Shown here: one piece after another, positions 1 to 8,753 of the stretch | Position numbering within the stretch: position 1 is the stretch's first letter | Layout of the letters: every line of letters starts with the position of its first letter | Assembly: GCF_900177295.1 (NCBI RefSeq) | Contig: NZ_FWZX01000012.1 | Coordinates: forward strand, 92,559 to 156,558 | Source of the DNA: Tistlia consotensis USBA 355 | GTDB lineage: Bacteria; Pseudomonadota; Alphaproteobacteria; Kiloniellales; DSM-21159 | Length of the DNA stretch: 64,000 bases | Direction of reading: 5' to 3' | The notes under the pieces: generated by a model | The model's input: the letters and a program-made list of their open reading frames with translations, nothing else | Told to the model about the DNA's origin: nothing | The model's database searches: none | Made by a program: the position numbers and the translations under genes

Positions 1-515
1 CGGCGATGCGGCGGGCGATGCGATCCGGATGGGCGGCCGCGAAAGCCTCGGTGAACCAGCGCTCGCGGGCGGCGCCGGTGACCGCCTGGATGCCGTCCTT
101 CTCGATCATCTCCAGCCTGCCGACGACCTTGGCACGCTCCTCCTCGGTGCGGTTGGCAACGGCCGAGATCAGCGCCAGGCGGTCGATGCGCGCCGGCCAG
201 CCGACGGCCAGGCACTGGGCGATCAGGCCGCCGAGCGAGAAGCCGGCGACGTGGGCCCTGTCGATGCCGAGATGGTCGAGCAGCGCCACGCTGTCCTCGG
301 CGAAGGCCTCCAGCGAGAAGCGTCCCTCGATCCGGGCCGAGGCGCCGTGGCCGCGCAGGTCGGCACGGATCACCCGGAACCGCCCGACGAGCCGGCGCGC
401 CACCTCGTCCCAGCTCTGCAGATTCGCGCCGACCCCGTGGATCAGCACCAGGGGCGGCCCCTCGCCCTCGTCGACATAGTTCAGCCGCCGGATGCCGTCG
501 TCGAAGATCGTCATG
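1..515 (-). CDS. Alpha/beta hydrolase, C-terminus beyond the window edge
   Basis: This partial protein has about 171 visible residues and is read leftward from an ATG at 515. It opens MTIFDDGIRRLNYVDEGEG and carries the alpha/beta-hydrolase oxyanion block LVLIHGVGANLQSW near residues 22-35. The nucleophile elbow is GFSLGG near residue 97, where Ser is the predicted catalytic nucleophile. The acid and His members of the triad would lie in the missing C-terminal part. The architecture is that of 3-oxoadipate enol-lactonase (PcaD) and related C-C or ester hydrolases. It is the last visible gene of the operon containing the flavin monooxygenase and aldehyde dehydrogenase, so hydrolysis of a ring-opened or ester intermediate is a reasonable inference. 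The substrate cannot be read from the sequence. Confidence 0.85.
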
Positions 516-555
516 AATCGTTCCTGCCGCGGCCGGCCGCGGGCGCCGGCCCCTG

Positions 556-870
556 TCACTGGAGGGGCGAGAAGTCGGTGGGCTGGAGAATGCGGTTCTC
601 CATCGCCTCGAGCGTCGCGGTCAGTTTCTTGGTGAAAGCCTGCCACTCGGGCTTGGACGCCAGCTCCCGGCGACGCGCTGCGCGATCCTCGAGATCGCGG
701 TAGCCCCAGAGGTGCACGACGTGGTTGAGCGGGCCGATCTCGGTCACGAAATAGCCGATCAGGTTGCCCAGCACCGGCTGCTGGATCGCCAGTCCCTCGC
801 TGCGCACGAGCTCCAGGTAGGTCTGCATCATGCCCGCGCGGATGCGATAGATCCGTTCCTCGACGATCAC
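556..870 (-). CDS. NIPSNAP-family protein
   Basis: This is a 104-residue protein beginning at a GTG ([19 protein letters not shown]). The start is set by a GTGA overlap with the stop of the upstream ATPase gene and a purine-rich AAAGGAAA upstream. The EERIYRIRAG opening, the LGNLIGYFVTEIGPLNHVVHLW core and the KPEWQAF segment are typical of bacterial NIPSNAP proteins, which have a dimeric alpha-beta barrel fold. The family is often found beside catabolic and transport genes, but its biochemical role is poorly defined. No catalytic residues can be claimed. It is translationally coupled to the transporter, and 40 bases separate it from the downstream hydrolase. Confidence 0.8.
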   Translation of the reverse strand: MIVEERIYRIRAGMMQTYLELVRSEGLAIQQPVLGNLIGYFVTEIGPLNHVVHLWGYRDLEDRAARRRELASKPEWQAFTKKLTATLEAMENRILQPTDFSPLQ

Positions 871-2048
871 TGTCCCGTTTCCTTTCCATCTGCTTCGTCC
901 GAGCCGGCCGCGACCTCCAGGGCATTCGCGTTGGCCGCCCGCCAGCCGAGTCGCACGAGGTCGCCCGGGCCGAGCCCGCTGCGCTCGGCATCCTGGGCCT
1001 GCTGGCGGACCACGACCTCCTGGCCGTCGGCCAGCCGCAGCAGGTACTTCCGCGAGAGGCCGAGGTAGACGACCTCCTGCACGCGGCCCTCCAGCCGGTT
1101 CTCCGGCTCGCCCCCCCCGCCGGCCGCGCTGCCGTCCAGCAGGCACAGCCGTTCCGGCCGGACCGCCACGACCGTCGGGTCGCCGACCGCGAGATCGCCG
1201 TTGCGGCGGGCGAGCAGCGGGCCGGCCGGCGAGGCGATGCGGCAGAGCTCGCCCTGCAGAGCCTCCACCCGTCCCTCGAAGAAGTTGGACTCGCCGAGGA
1301 AGCCGGCGACGAAGCGGCTGCGCGGCCGCTCGTAGAGCTCCTCCGAGGCGCCGATCTGCTCGATGCGCCCGTGGTTGAACACCGCGATGCGGTCGCTCAT
1401 GACCAGGGCTTCCTCCTGGTCGTGGGTGACGTAGACGATCGAGGCGCCGAGCTCGCGGTGCAGCCGCGAGATCTCGAGCTGCATCTGCTCGCGCAGCTGC
1501 TTGTCGAGCGCGCCGAGCGGCTCGTCCATCAGCAGCAGCGGCGGGCGGAAGACCAGCGCACGCGCCAGGGCGACGCGCTGCTGCTGGCCGCCCGAGAGCT
1601 GGCGCGGATGGCGCTGGCCGTAGCCTTCGAGCCCGACCAGGGCCAGCGCCTCCTCGACGCGCCGGCGGATCTCGGCCGCCGGCACGCGCCGCATCTCAAG
1701 CGGGAAGGCGATGTTCCTGGCGATCGACATGTGGGGGAACAGCGCATAGTGCTGGAACACCACGCCGATGTTCCGCTGGTGCGGTGGCAGCGGGTCGATC
1801 GCCTGGCCGTTGAGGCGGATGTGCCCGGCGCTCGCCGACTGCAGACCGGCGATGATCTGCAGGGTCGTCGTCTTGCCCGAGCCCGAAGGTCCGAGAAAGG
1901 TCACGAACTCGCCGGTCTTGAGGCTGAGATCGACGCCGTCGACGGCGACCACCGGGCCGTACTGCTTGCGCAGGCCCTCGATCTCAAGGATTCCCTCGGC
2001 CATGGCACCTCTGTTGCGGGTCGAACCGGGTGATGGGCTGCGGCTCAT
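867..2048 (-). CDS. ABC transporter ATP-binding protein, polyamine (PotA) type
   Basis: This 393-residue ATPase energises the importer formed with the two permeases and binding protein upstream. It has Walker [11 protein letters not shown]-loop [11 protein letters not shown], signature LSGGQQQR, Walker [13 protein letters not shown] and H-loop VTHDQEEAL, followed by a C-terminal TOBE-type domain from about residue 250. All nucleotide-site residues are intact. The chosen ATG at 2048 overlaps the permease stop (ATGA). A second in-frame ATG at 2003 ([10 protein letters not shown]), 15 codons in, has AGAGG four bases upstream and is a serious alternative. The PotA/FbpC class is shared by polyamine, ferric and other small-organic-molecule importers. 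Confidence 0.93.
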   Translation of the reverse strand: MSRSPSPGSTRNRGAMAEGILEIEGLRKQYGPVVAVDGVDLSLKTGEFVTFLGPSGSGKTTTLQIIAGLQSASAGHIRLNGQAIDPLPPHQRNIGVVFQHYALFPHMSIARNIAFPLEMRRVPAAEIRRRVEEALALVGLEGYGQRHPRQLSGGQQQRVALARALVFRPPLLLMDEPLGALDKQLREQMQLEISRLHRELGASIVYVTHDQEEALVMSDRIAVFNHGRIEQIGASEELYERPRSRFVAGFLGESNFFEGRVEALQGELCRIASPAGPLLARRNGDLAVGDPTVVAVRPERLCLLDGSAAGGGGEPENRLEGRVQEVVYLGLSRKYLLRLADGQEVVVRQQAQDAERSGLGPGDLVRLGWRAANANALEVAAGSDEADGKETGQ

Positions 2049-2872
2049 CGCGCGCCTCCGGCGCTACGCCGGCGCGCCAGATGGTCGGCGAGCAGCGCGA
2101 GCAGCGAGAAGCCGAACAGCAGCGTCGCGATCGCCGCGATGGTCGGGTCGACGTCGCCGCGGATGTTCGACCACATCTGCACCGTGACCGGCCGGACCCG
2201 CGGCGTGCTGATGAACAGCGAGACGATCAGCTCGTCGAAGGAGGTCACCATCGCGAAGAGCAGCCCCGACAGGACCGCCGGCAGGATCAGCGGCAGGGTG
2301 ATCCGCCGGAAGCAGACCAGGGGCGAGGCGCCCAGCGTGCGGGCGGCGTCCTCGAGGCGGGCATCGACCACCGAGAGGGCGGCGCCGACCGTGGCGACGA
2401 CGTAGGGCACGGTCAGCACCGTGTGGGCCAGGATCAGGCCGGGCAGCGTGCCGTTCAGGCCGATGTGCCGGAAGAAGCCGAAGATGCCGGCCGCGGTGAT
2501 GATCACCGGCACGACCACCGGCGCCATCAGGAAGCCCTGGATCGCGGCGGCCGCCGGCAGCCGCGAGCGGGCCAGGCCGTAGGCGGCGGCGGTGCCCAGC
2601 AGCGTCGCGAGGATCGAGGTCGGCACCAGGATCTCGATGCTGGTGATCAGCGAGCGCAGCCAGACCGGGTTGCCGAACAGGTTGTCGTACCACTGCAGGG
2701 ACAGGCCCGGTGGCGGGAACGACAGGAAGGGCGCCGAGGAGAAGGAGATGATCAGCACGATGACCAGCGGCGCCACCAGGTAGAGGCCGACCAGCACGCA
2801 GATCAGGGCGCGCAGCCGGTGCCACCAGACGGCACCGCGGCCGGCCGCGGAGAGCTCCTCGCCGCCCGTCAT
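2045..2872 (-). CDS. ABC transporter permease, PotC type
   Basis: This is a 275-residue inner-membrane protein with about six hydrophobic helices. An N-terminal helix lies around residues 22-45, followed by the periplasmic segment FPPPGLSLQWYDNLF that is characteristic of PotC-like permeases. The cytoplasmic coupling motif is EDAARTLGASPLVCFRRI (EAA loop, near residue 180), which docks on the ATPase. ATGA overlaps at both ends tie its translation to the neighbouring permease and ATPase. It pairs with the upstream PotB-like permease. Substrate is unknown. Confidence 0.92.
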   Translation of the reverse strand: MTGGEELSAAGRGAVWWHRLRALICVLVGLYLVAPLVIVLIISFSSAPFLSFPPPGLSLQWYDNLFGNPVWLRSLITSIEILVPTSILATLLGTAAAYGLARSRLPAAAAIQGFLMAPVVVPVIITAAGIFGFFRHIGLNGTLPGLILAHTVLTVPYVVATVGAALSVVDARLEDAARTLGASPLVCFRRITLPLILPAVLSGLLFAMVTSFDELIVSLFISTPRVRPVTVQMWSNIRGDVDPTIAAIATLLFGFSLLALLADHLARRRSAGGAR

Positions 2873-3708
2873 CGGCGGCCCCACGGCGCCTGGCCGCCGA
2901 CGAAACGGCGGACCAGCGCCAGGCACAGGGCCGTGCCGGCGAGCAGCACCAGCGAGAGCGCGCCGGCGAGGCCCCAGTTGCCGAAGTTCGAGATCTGCTG
3001 CTCGATCAGCTGGGCGATCATGATGTCGCGCTGGCCGCCGAGCAGCGCCGGCGTGATGAAGTAGCCGAGCGAGACGATGAAGACCAGCGTACCGCCGGTC
3101 ATCAGCCCGGGCAGGCTGAGCGGCAGGTAGATGCGCAGGAAGTTGCGCAGCGGCGGCGCGCCGAGGGTCGCCGCCGCCCAGCTGCAGCTGCGGTCGATCC
3201 GCAGCATCACCGAATAGAGCGGGAAGATCATGAAGGGCAGCAGGATCTGCGTCATGCCGATCAGCACGCCGGTGCGGTTGTAGACGAGCGCCAGCGGCCG
3301 CTCGGTCAGGCCGAGCCAGAGCAGCAGGTCGTTGATCAGGCCCTGGCGCTGCAGGATCACCATCCAGGCGAAGGTCCGGACCAGGATGCTGGTCCAGAAG
3401 GGCACCAGGACGACGAAGGTCAGCAGGCGCCGCACGCGGGGGCCGCCGTGGGCCATCGTATAGGCGAGCGGATAGCCGATCACGGCGCAGCACAGCGTGA
3501 CCAGCAGGCTGATCACCACGGTGTTGAGCAGCACCTTGAGGTAGATGCTGCGCTCGTAGAGAACCTGGAAGTTGGCGAAGCCCCAGTGCGGCTCGCTGAT
3601 GCTGCGCAGCAGCAGCCAGAACACCGGATAGGCGAAGAACACGAGGAGGAGGGCGCAGGCGGGCAGGACCAGCAGGCCGTAGCCCCCGGGCTTCAGAGAT
3701 CCTTGCAC
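2869..3708 (-). CDS. ABC transporter permease, PotB type
   Basis: This 279-residue integral membrane protein has six predicted helices, an N-terminal LLVLPACALLLVFFAYP segment and the coupling loop SWAAATLGAPPLRNFLRIY near residues 180-200. I chose the GTG at 3708 because GGGGAGGG lies five bases upstream. An in-frame TTG at 3726 would add six residues but lacks such a site. The stop overlaps the next permease start (ATGA). A 44-base inverted-repeat region at 3725-3768 separates it from the binding-protein gene. Confidence 0.9.
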   Translation of the reverse strand: MQGSLKPGGYGLLVLPACALLLVFFAYPVFWLLLRSISEPHWGFANFQVLYERSIYLKVLLNTVVISLLVTLCCAVIGYPLAYTMAHGGPRVRRLLTFVVLVPFWTSILVRTFAWMVILQRQGLINDLLLWLGLTERPLALVYNRTGVLIGMTQILLPFMIFPLYSVMLRIDRSCSWAAATLGAPPLRNFLRIYLPLSLPGLMTGGTLVFIVSLGYFITPALLGGQRDIMIAQLIEQQISNFGNWGLAGALSLVLLAGTALCLALVRRFVGGQAPWGRR

Positions 3709-3724
3709 GCGGCCCTCCCCTCGC

Positions 3725-3768
3725 AAGCTGTCAGGCTGTCGGACGCTCGCAGGCCGTCAGGACAGCTT
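3725..3768. terminator. Hairpin between binding-protein and permease genes
   Basis: AAGCTGTC at 3725-3732 is matched by GACAGCTT at 3761-3768, and an imperfect inner pairing (CTGTCGG with CCGTCAG) lies between them. The structure spans the stop codon of the binding-protein gene and has no T-tract, so partial termination or mRNA stabilisation is more likely than full termination. Confidence 0.45.
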
Positions 3769-4878
3769 CCATTCCGACCAGCGCTGGGCCAGCTCGTCGA
3801 GACGCTCGCGCCAGAACTCCGCATTGATCACGAAGCCCTTCGCCGCGTTCTCCGGCTTGGTCGACAGCCAGGGCGCGATCTCCTTGTCGATCGAGGCGAA
3901 GGCGTCGGGGTTGGTCGGCGAGTAGGCGATCATGTTGGCCAGCTTGGCCTGGTTCTCGGCGACCGTCATCTCGTCGATCAGGCCGTGGGCCGGGCCGAGG
4001 TTCTTGGCGCCCTTGGGGATCACCAGGTAGTCGACCGACTGGATGTTCTGGCCCCAGTCCAGGTCGATCGGCGCGCCCTTCTTGGCGGCGTCGTAGACGC
4101 GGCCGTTCAGGATCGTGCCGCAGCTCACCTCGCCGTCGGCCAGCAGCTGCTGCGACTGGGAGTTCGTCTCCCACCAGACGACGTTGTCACGGATGGAATC
4201 GAGCTTGCCGAAGGCGCGCTTGATGCCCTCCTCGGTCGCCAGCACCTCGTAGACCTTGGCCGGCTCGACGCCGTCGGCCATCAGCCCGATCTCGAGCTGC
4301 GGCGCGACGCGGTCTCGCATCAGGCGCTGGCCCGGGAACTTCTTCAGGTCGAAGACGTCCGCCCAGCTGGTCGGGTGCTTGCCCTTGGGGATCAGGTTGG
4401 TGTTGAAGCCGATGTTGTAGGACCAGGCGATGCAGCCCATGCCGTAGTCGTGCACGAACTCGGGCTTCAGCCGGTCGGTGTGGATCTTCGAGCGGTCGAG
4501 CTTCTCGAACAGGCCGCTTTCCACGCCGTTGTAGAGGAACTCGATGGTGACATCGACGACGTCCCAGTCGGGGCTGCCGCCCTCCACCATCGTGCGGAAC
4601 TTGGCGTTGTTCATCGGGCCGTCCTGCAGGACGGTGGCGCCGGTCTTCTTGGCGAAAGGCTCGCAATAGGCCGCCTTCTCCGCGTCCTGGTAGGAGCCGC
4701 CCCAGCTGGTGAAGACGACGGTCTGACCGTCGAAGGCGCCGGCCCGGGCCGCAGCGGGCCAGCCCAACACACCGGCCGCCGCCAGCGCGGCACCGCCACC
4801 GAGGACGCTCCGGCGGCTGACTTGCGCGTCCTTCAGGGACGAGAGGAAATGCTCGAGCCCGTCACTCATCGTCTTCAT
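3757..4878 (-). CDS. ABC transporter substrate-binding protein, polyamine (PotD) type, Tat-exported
   Basis: This is a 373-residue periplasmic binding protein. The N-terminus contains SRRSVLGGGAALAAAG, a twin-arginine-type signal (residues 22-37) ending around AAARA-GAF near residue 46. The mature part starts TVVFTSWGGSYQDAEKAAY, typical of the PotD / ABC iron-polyamine family of solute-binding proteins. The length fits that family. A strong GGGGAGA lies seven bases before the ATG. It is the first transporter gene of the set and follows the monooxygenase gene. Tat export suggests folding in the cytoplasm before export. The ligand is not predictable, but the adjacent oxidative enzymes suggest a small amine or organic acid. 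Confidence 0.92.
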   Translation of the reverse strand: MKTMSDGLEHFLSSLKDAQVSRRSVLGGGAALAAAGVLGWPAAARAGAFDGQTVVFTSWGGSYQDAEKAAYCEPFAKKTGATVLQDGPMNNAKFRTMVEGGSPDWDVVDVTIEFLYNGVESGLFEKLDRSKIHTDRLKPEFVHDYGMGCIAWSYNIGFNTNLIPKGKHPTSWADVFDLKKFPGQRLMRDRVAPQLEIGLMADGVEPAKVYEVLATEEGIKRAFGKLDSIRDNVVWWETNSQSQQLLADGEVSCGTILNGRVYDAAKKGAPIDLDWGQNIQSVDYLVIPKGAKNLGPAHGLIDEMTVAENQAKLANMIAYSPTNPDAFASIDKEIAPWLSTKPENAAKGFVINAEFWRERLDELAQRWSEWKLS

Positions 4879-4929
4879 CTGCTTGTCTCCCCATGTTCGA
4901 ACGTTGAAGCTTCCGGTTCTGCCTTCCGT

Positions 4930-6012
4930 TCAGGCGCTGTGGGCCCTTGCCGGGCTCGATCGCTCGTCGTCCTCCGTCTGGAAATGCGGCATGACCCGCT
5001 CGATGAACAGCTCGAGCGAACGCAGGGCGGCCTTGCGGTCGAGGCCGAAGGTCGCGCCGTAGCAGAACACGTCGACGCCGGCCTGCTCGTAGAGCTTGAG
5101 CTTCTCGACGACCTCGTCGGGCGTGCCGAACAGCATGTTCTCGCGGACGTTCTCGGGCTGGTACTCGTCGCGGTTGGCCACTGCGTCGAACGCGACCGGC
5201 TCGGGAAAGCCGTTCTCGACCGTGCCGATGTTCTTGAAGAGGTTCTCGAAGCACTGACCGTAGCGGATCGAGGCCTCGACCGGCAGCCGCCAGTCCTCGG
5301 CGCGCTCGTAGACGCAGGCGCGGCGCAGCATCAGCAGGCGCGGGCGCGGCACGGAGGGGTGGTCGGCGACGGCCTTCTCGAACTTGTCGGCCAGCACCTG
5401 GACCTCGGCCGCCGGACGCGACAGCGGGGTCGTCATGATGTCGCAGCCGTTGGCGACCGCCCAGTCGAAGGTCCCGGGATCGCGCGCCGCGACCCAGATC
5501 GGCGGGTGCGGCTGCTGCAGCGGCTTCGGCACCGAGGTGGCCGCCGGGAACGACCAGTAGTGGCCCTCGTGGGCGTAGTCGCCGGCCCACAGCGCCTTCA
5601 CCGCCGGCACGATTTCCTTGAGGTACGCCACGCCTTCCTGCTGCGGCATGCCGCCGGCCATCCGGTCGAACTCGTACTGGTAGGCGCCGCGCGCGATGCC
5701 GAGCTCGAGACGTCCGTCGGTCAGGCGGTCGGCCAGGGCCGCCTCGCCGGCCAGGCGTATCGGCTGCCAGTAGGGCGCGACGATGGTCGCGGTGCCGAGC
5801 CGGATGCGGCTGGTCCGGGCCGCCCAATGGGTCAGCGTGATCAGCGGGTTCGGCGAGATCGTGAACTCGATCGTGTGGTGCTCGGCGGTGAAGGCGATGT
5901 CGAAACCGCCCTGGTCCGCGAGCTTCACGAGGTCCAGCGCGTGCGCGATCACGCCGCGCATGTCCTCGTCGGCGCTGAAGCGCTCCATGGTGACCGAAAT
6001 TGCGAACTTCAT
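4930..6012 (-). CDS. LLM-class flavin-dependent monooxygenase
   Basis: This 360-residue protein has the bacterial-luciferase-like TIM barrel fold. It opens MKFAISVTMERFS, then FDIAFTAEHHTIEFTISPNP and the RIRLGTATIVAPYWQPIRLAGEAA block conserved in LLM oxidoreductases. GRLELGIARGAYQYEFDRM is the phosphate/flavin-proximal loop. Members use reduced FMN from a partner reductase and O2 to oxidise or cleave small organics. The flavin reductase two genes upstream is the obvious partner. It sits between the aldehyde dehydrogenase (33-base gap) and the transporter, so the likely reaction is oxygenation giving an aldehyde for the dehydrogenase. The substrate is unknown. Confidence 0.92.
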   Translation of the reverse strand: MKFAISVTMERFSADEDMRGVIAHALDLVKLADQGGFDIAFTAEHHTIEFTISPNPLITLTHWAARTSRIRLGTATIVAPYWQPIRLAGEAALADRLTDGRLELGIARGAYQYEFDRMAGGMPQQEGVAYLKEIVPAVKALWAGDYAHEGHYWSFPAATSVPKPLQQPHPPIWVAARDPGTFDWAVANGCDIMTTPLSRPAAEVQVLADKFEKAVADHPSVPRPRLLMLRRACVYERAEDWRLPVEASIRYGQCFENLFKNIGTVENGFPEPVAFDAVANRDEYQPENVRENMLFGTPDEVVEKLKLYEQAGVDVFCYGATFGLDRKAALRSLELFIERVMPHFQTEDDERSSPARAHSA

Positions 6013-6045
6013 GGCGATCTTCCCCGTAAAGATGAAGGCGGGCGG

Positions 6046-7572
6046 CTACTTCAGCCGCATCACGAAGGGGTCGTGCGTCTGACCCGAGTAGTCGACGACG
6101 ACGCTCTTCAGGCGCGAGAACTCGCGCACCGCCTCGAAGCCGTTGTGCTTGCCGTAGCCGCTGTTCTTGAAGCCGCCCGAGGGCGACATGAAGGAGGCCG
6201 AGCGGTAGGTGTTGATCCAGACCGTTCCGGCATCGACTTCCCGGGCGAAGCGCAGGGCCCGGTCGATGTCCCGGGTCCAGACGCCGGCCGCCAGGCCGTA
6301 GTCGGTGTCGTTCGCCTTCTCGATCAGCTCCCGCTCGCCCGAGAACTTCATGACGCAGACCACCGGCCCGAAGATCTCGTCGCGGGCGACCCGCATGTCG
6401 TTGCTCGCGTCGGTGAAGACCGTCGGCTCGAAGTACCAGCCGCGGCCCAGGCCCTCGGCCTGCGGCCGGCGGCCGCCGGCCTTCAGGGTCGCGCCGTCTT
6501 CGACGCCCCAGGCGACGTAGCGCGAGACCTTGTCGAGCTGGGCCTCCAGCGCCAGCGGCCCGAGCTGCGTGTCGGGCGCCGCCGGATGGCCGATGACGAT
6601 CTTGCCGGCCTTGTCCAGCAGCCGCTCGAGGAGGTCGTCGTAGATGCGGTCCTCGACGAAGACCCGCGAGCCCGCGATGCAGGTCTGGCCGGCGGCCGCG
6701 AAGATGCCGGAGACGACGCCGGTCGCGGCGCGCTCGGCGTCGGCGTCGGCGAAGACGACGTGCGGGGACTTGCCGCCCAGCTCCAGGTTGCAGGGCGCGA
6801 GATGGCTGGCCGCGCTGGCGGCGACGCGCCGGCCGGTCTCGGTGCCGCCGGTGAAGCACACCTTGGCCACGCCGGGATGCCGCGCCAGGGCCTCGCCGGC
6901 GGTGTGGCCGTAGCCGGTGACGACGTTGAAGACGCCGGCGGGAAAGCCCGCCGCCTCGACCAGCTCCGCGAAGGCCAGGGCCGAGGCGGAGGTGTGCTCG
7001 GAGGGCTTGGCGACGACCGCGTTGCCGATCGCCAGGCAAGGAGCCAGCGACCCGGCCAGGAGATAGAGGGGCGAGTTCCAGGGCACGATGACGCCGACCA
7101 CGCCGAGCGGCTCGCGCAGCGTGAAGTTCAGCATGTCGGGCTTGTTGATCGGCACGACGTCGCCCTGGATCTTGTCGGCCATGCCCGCGAAGTACCCGTA
7201 GATCTCTGGCAGGGTGCCGGCCTGGGCCCGCATCTCCTTCAGCAGCTTGCCGTTGTCCCGGGTCTCCAGCTGGGCCAGCGTCTCGGCGTGCTCGGCGATC
7301 AGCTCCGCCAGGCGCCGGACCATGCGGCCGCGATCGGTCTGGGTCAGGCGCCGCCAGGCCGGGTCGGCGAGCGCGCGCCGCGCCGCAGCGACCGCCGCGT
7401 CGACGTCGTCCGCACCGGCCTCCGCGGCCTCGTACCAGGGCTCCCCCGTCGCCGGATCGAAGCTCGGAAGGTAGCGGCCGCTGCGTGGCTCGAGCCACTC
7501 GCCGCCGATGTACAGGCGGGTGCGGGAGCCGGCGATGCTTTCCGCGGTCGTCTCGAGTGTCATGGCTGTCAT
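6046..7572 (-). CDS. NAD(P)-dependent aldehyde dehydrogenase
   Basis: This 508-residue protein is of normal ALDH length. It has the cofactor region VPWNSPLYLLAGSLAPCLAI and VAKPSEHTS, and FTGGTETGRRVA. The general-base Glu is in LELGGKSP and the catalytic Cys in AAGQTCIAGSR. The start at 7572 is an ATGA overlap with the flavin reductase gene. A second ATG (MTLETTAES) lies three codons later. It should oxidise an aldehyde to a carboxylate, presumably the product of the adjacent flavin monooxygenase. The C-terminus GGFKNSGYGKHNGFEAVREF is typical of the betaine/semialdehyde-type subgroup. Confidence 0.95.
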   Translation of the reverse strand: MTAMTLETTAESIAGSRTRLYIGGEWLEPRSGRYLPSFDPATGEPWYEAAEAGADDVDAAVAAARRALADPAWRRLTQTDRGRMVRRLAELIAEHAETLAQLETRDNGKLLKEMRAQAGTLPEIYGYFAGMADKIQGDVVPINKPDMLNFTLREPLGVVGVIVPWNSPLYLLAGSLAPCLAIGNAVVAKPSEHTSASALAFAELVEAAGFPAGVFNVVTGYGHTAGEALARHPGVAKVCFTGGTETGRRVAASAASHLAPCNLELGGKSPHVVFADADAERAATGVVSGIFAAAGQTCIAGSRVFVEDRIYDDLLERLLDKAGKIVIGHPAAPDTQLGPLALEAQLDKVSRYVAWGVEDGATLKAGGRRPQAEGLGRGWYFEPTVFTDASNDMRVARDEIFGPVVCVMKFSGERELIEKANDTDYGLAAGVWTRDIDRALRFAREVDAGTVWINTYRSASFMSPSGGFKNSGYGKHNGFEAVREFSRLKSVVVDYSGQTHDPFVMRLK

Positions 7573-8630
7573 CGTTCCCCGAATCGCGAGAGGTAGCTGT
7601 CGAAGGTCTCGGCGCGCTCGAGGCGCGCGACGCGCCCTTCGTCGGCGAGCTCGCTGTAGACGCCGAACTGGTCGATGGTCCGCTCCCGGAAGAACCGCCG
7701 CAGCATGCCCTTGAGCTGGATCGGGGCGAGCGCGTTCCAGGGCACGTCGGCCTCGGCGAACAGCTGCGCCTGGCGGCCGGCGGGCGGCCCGCCGCGCAGC
7801 TCGCCCCGGTAGACGATGTGCACGGCCGGGACGGCGGCGCCCGGATCGCCGGCCGCACCGGCCTCGCCTCCCTCGAAGACCGAGTAGAGGAAGGTGATCT
7901 CGACCTCGACCGAGAGCTCGCGGAAGACCCGCTTGAGCGGCCCCAGGTCGCGCCCCGGCGCGGCGCCCGGCGCACCGGGACGTTTCTCGGCCGGCTGGTC
8001 GAGGGCGGCGCGCGGCAGCGTCCAGGTCTCGCCGTCCCGTTCGAGCAGGACGCGGCCGGCGCGCTCCGCGATGCAGCTGACCACGACCTCGCGGCCGACC
8101 GGCCGGGCGACGGCGGCCTGCTGCACGCCCAACGGGACGTAGCCGCCCTGGCCGAACACCAGCGGCCTTCCCGGCAGGACCGCATAGTCCTCGATGCGGC
8201 CGATCAGGATCAGATGGTCGCCGGCCGGCACCCGGGCGTGGACGCTGCAGTCGAGGCTGACCAGGCTGCCGTCGATGCGCGGAGCGGCGGTCGCGCCGGC
8301 CGTCCAGGCGAGCCCGGCGAAGCGGTCCGCCGAGCGTTTGGCGAAGACGTCGCAGACGCCGCGCTGGTCCTCGCTGAGCACGTTGACGCCGAAGCCGCCG
8401 CAGGTCTCGAGCAGCGGCAGGCTCGAGGAGCTGTTGGCGATGCAGACCAGGATCAGCGGCGGATCGAGGGAGACCGAGGTGAAGGAATTGACGGTGAGGC
8501 CGCGCGGCCGCCCCTCCGGGTCGACGAGCGTGACCACGGTGACGCCGGTGACGAAGTTGCCGAGCGCGGCCCGCAAGGCCTGCGGCTCGATCGCTCCGCT
8601 CCGCGCCGCGCTGTTCCCTTCTCCCGGCAC
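7569..8630 (-). CDS. Flavin reductase domain protein with C-terminal Nudix-like extension
   Basis: This protein has about 353 residues. The N-terminal ~170 residues form a flavin reductase domain (RAALGNFVTGVTVVT; GLTVNSFTSVSLDPPLILVC; FGVNVLSEDQ), which would supply reduced flavin to the LLM monooxygenase. Stand-alone family members are about 160-180 residues, so the rest is an added domain. It contains VLLERDGETWTLPRAAL and LKRVFRELSVEVEITFLYSVFEG, which recall a Nudix fold but lack the EExG metal-binding signature, so it is probably non-hydrolytic. I prefer the GTG at 8630 (GAGGGA upstream). An ATG at 8696 would add 22 residues. The gene overlaps the aldehyde dehydrogenase by ATGA. Confidence 0.85.
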   Translation of the reverse strand: MPGEGNSAARSGAIEPQALRAALGNFVTGVTVVTLVDPEGRPRGLTVNSFTSVSLDPPLILVCIANSSSSLPLLETCGGFGVNVLSEDQRGVCDVFAKRSADRFAGLAWTAGATAAPRIDGSLVSLDCSVHARVPAGDHLILIGRIEDYAVLPGRPLVFGQGGYVPLGVQQAAVARPVGREVVVSCIAERAGRVLLERDGETWTLPRAALDQPAEKRPGAPGAAPGRDLGPLKRVFRELSVEVEITFLYSVFEGGEAGAAGDPGAAVPAVHIVYRGELRGGPPAGRQAQLFAEADVPWNALAPIQLKGMLRRFFRERTIDQFGVYSELADEGRVARLERAETFDSYLSRFGER

Positions 8631-8753
8631 CCGCTTTCCCTCGCATCCACTCGACACGAGGCTAGGGGCCGCCGCCGGCCTGCGCATGCTATGCACCGTA
8701 GGAACCGACGGGGCCGGCGTCGTAGCTTCAGCAGGAAGGCATCGCCGGCCGGA

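Noticed and set aside
3448..7596. A very long open plus-strand frame (over 1300 codons) opposite the transporter, monooxygenase and dehydrogenase genes
   Set aside because: Its translation is low-complexity and His/Arg/Asp-rich with no domains, and the opposite strand carries clear families. It is a side effect of very high GC and codon bias.
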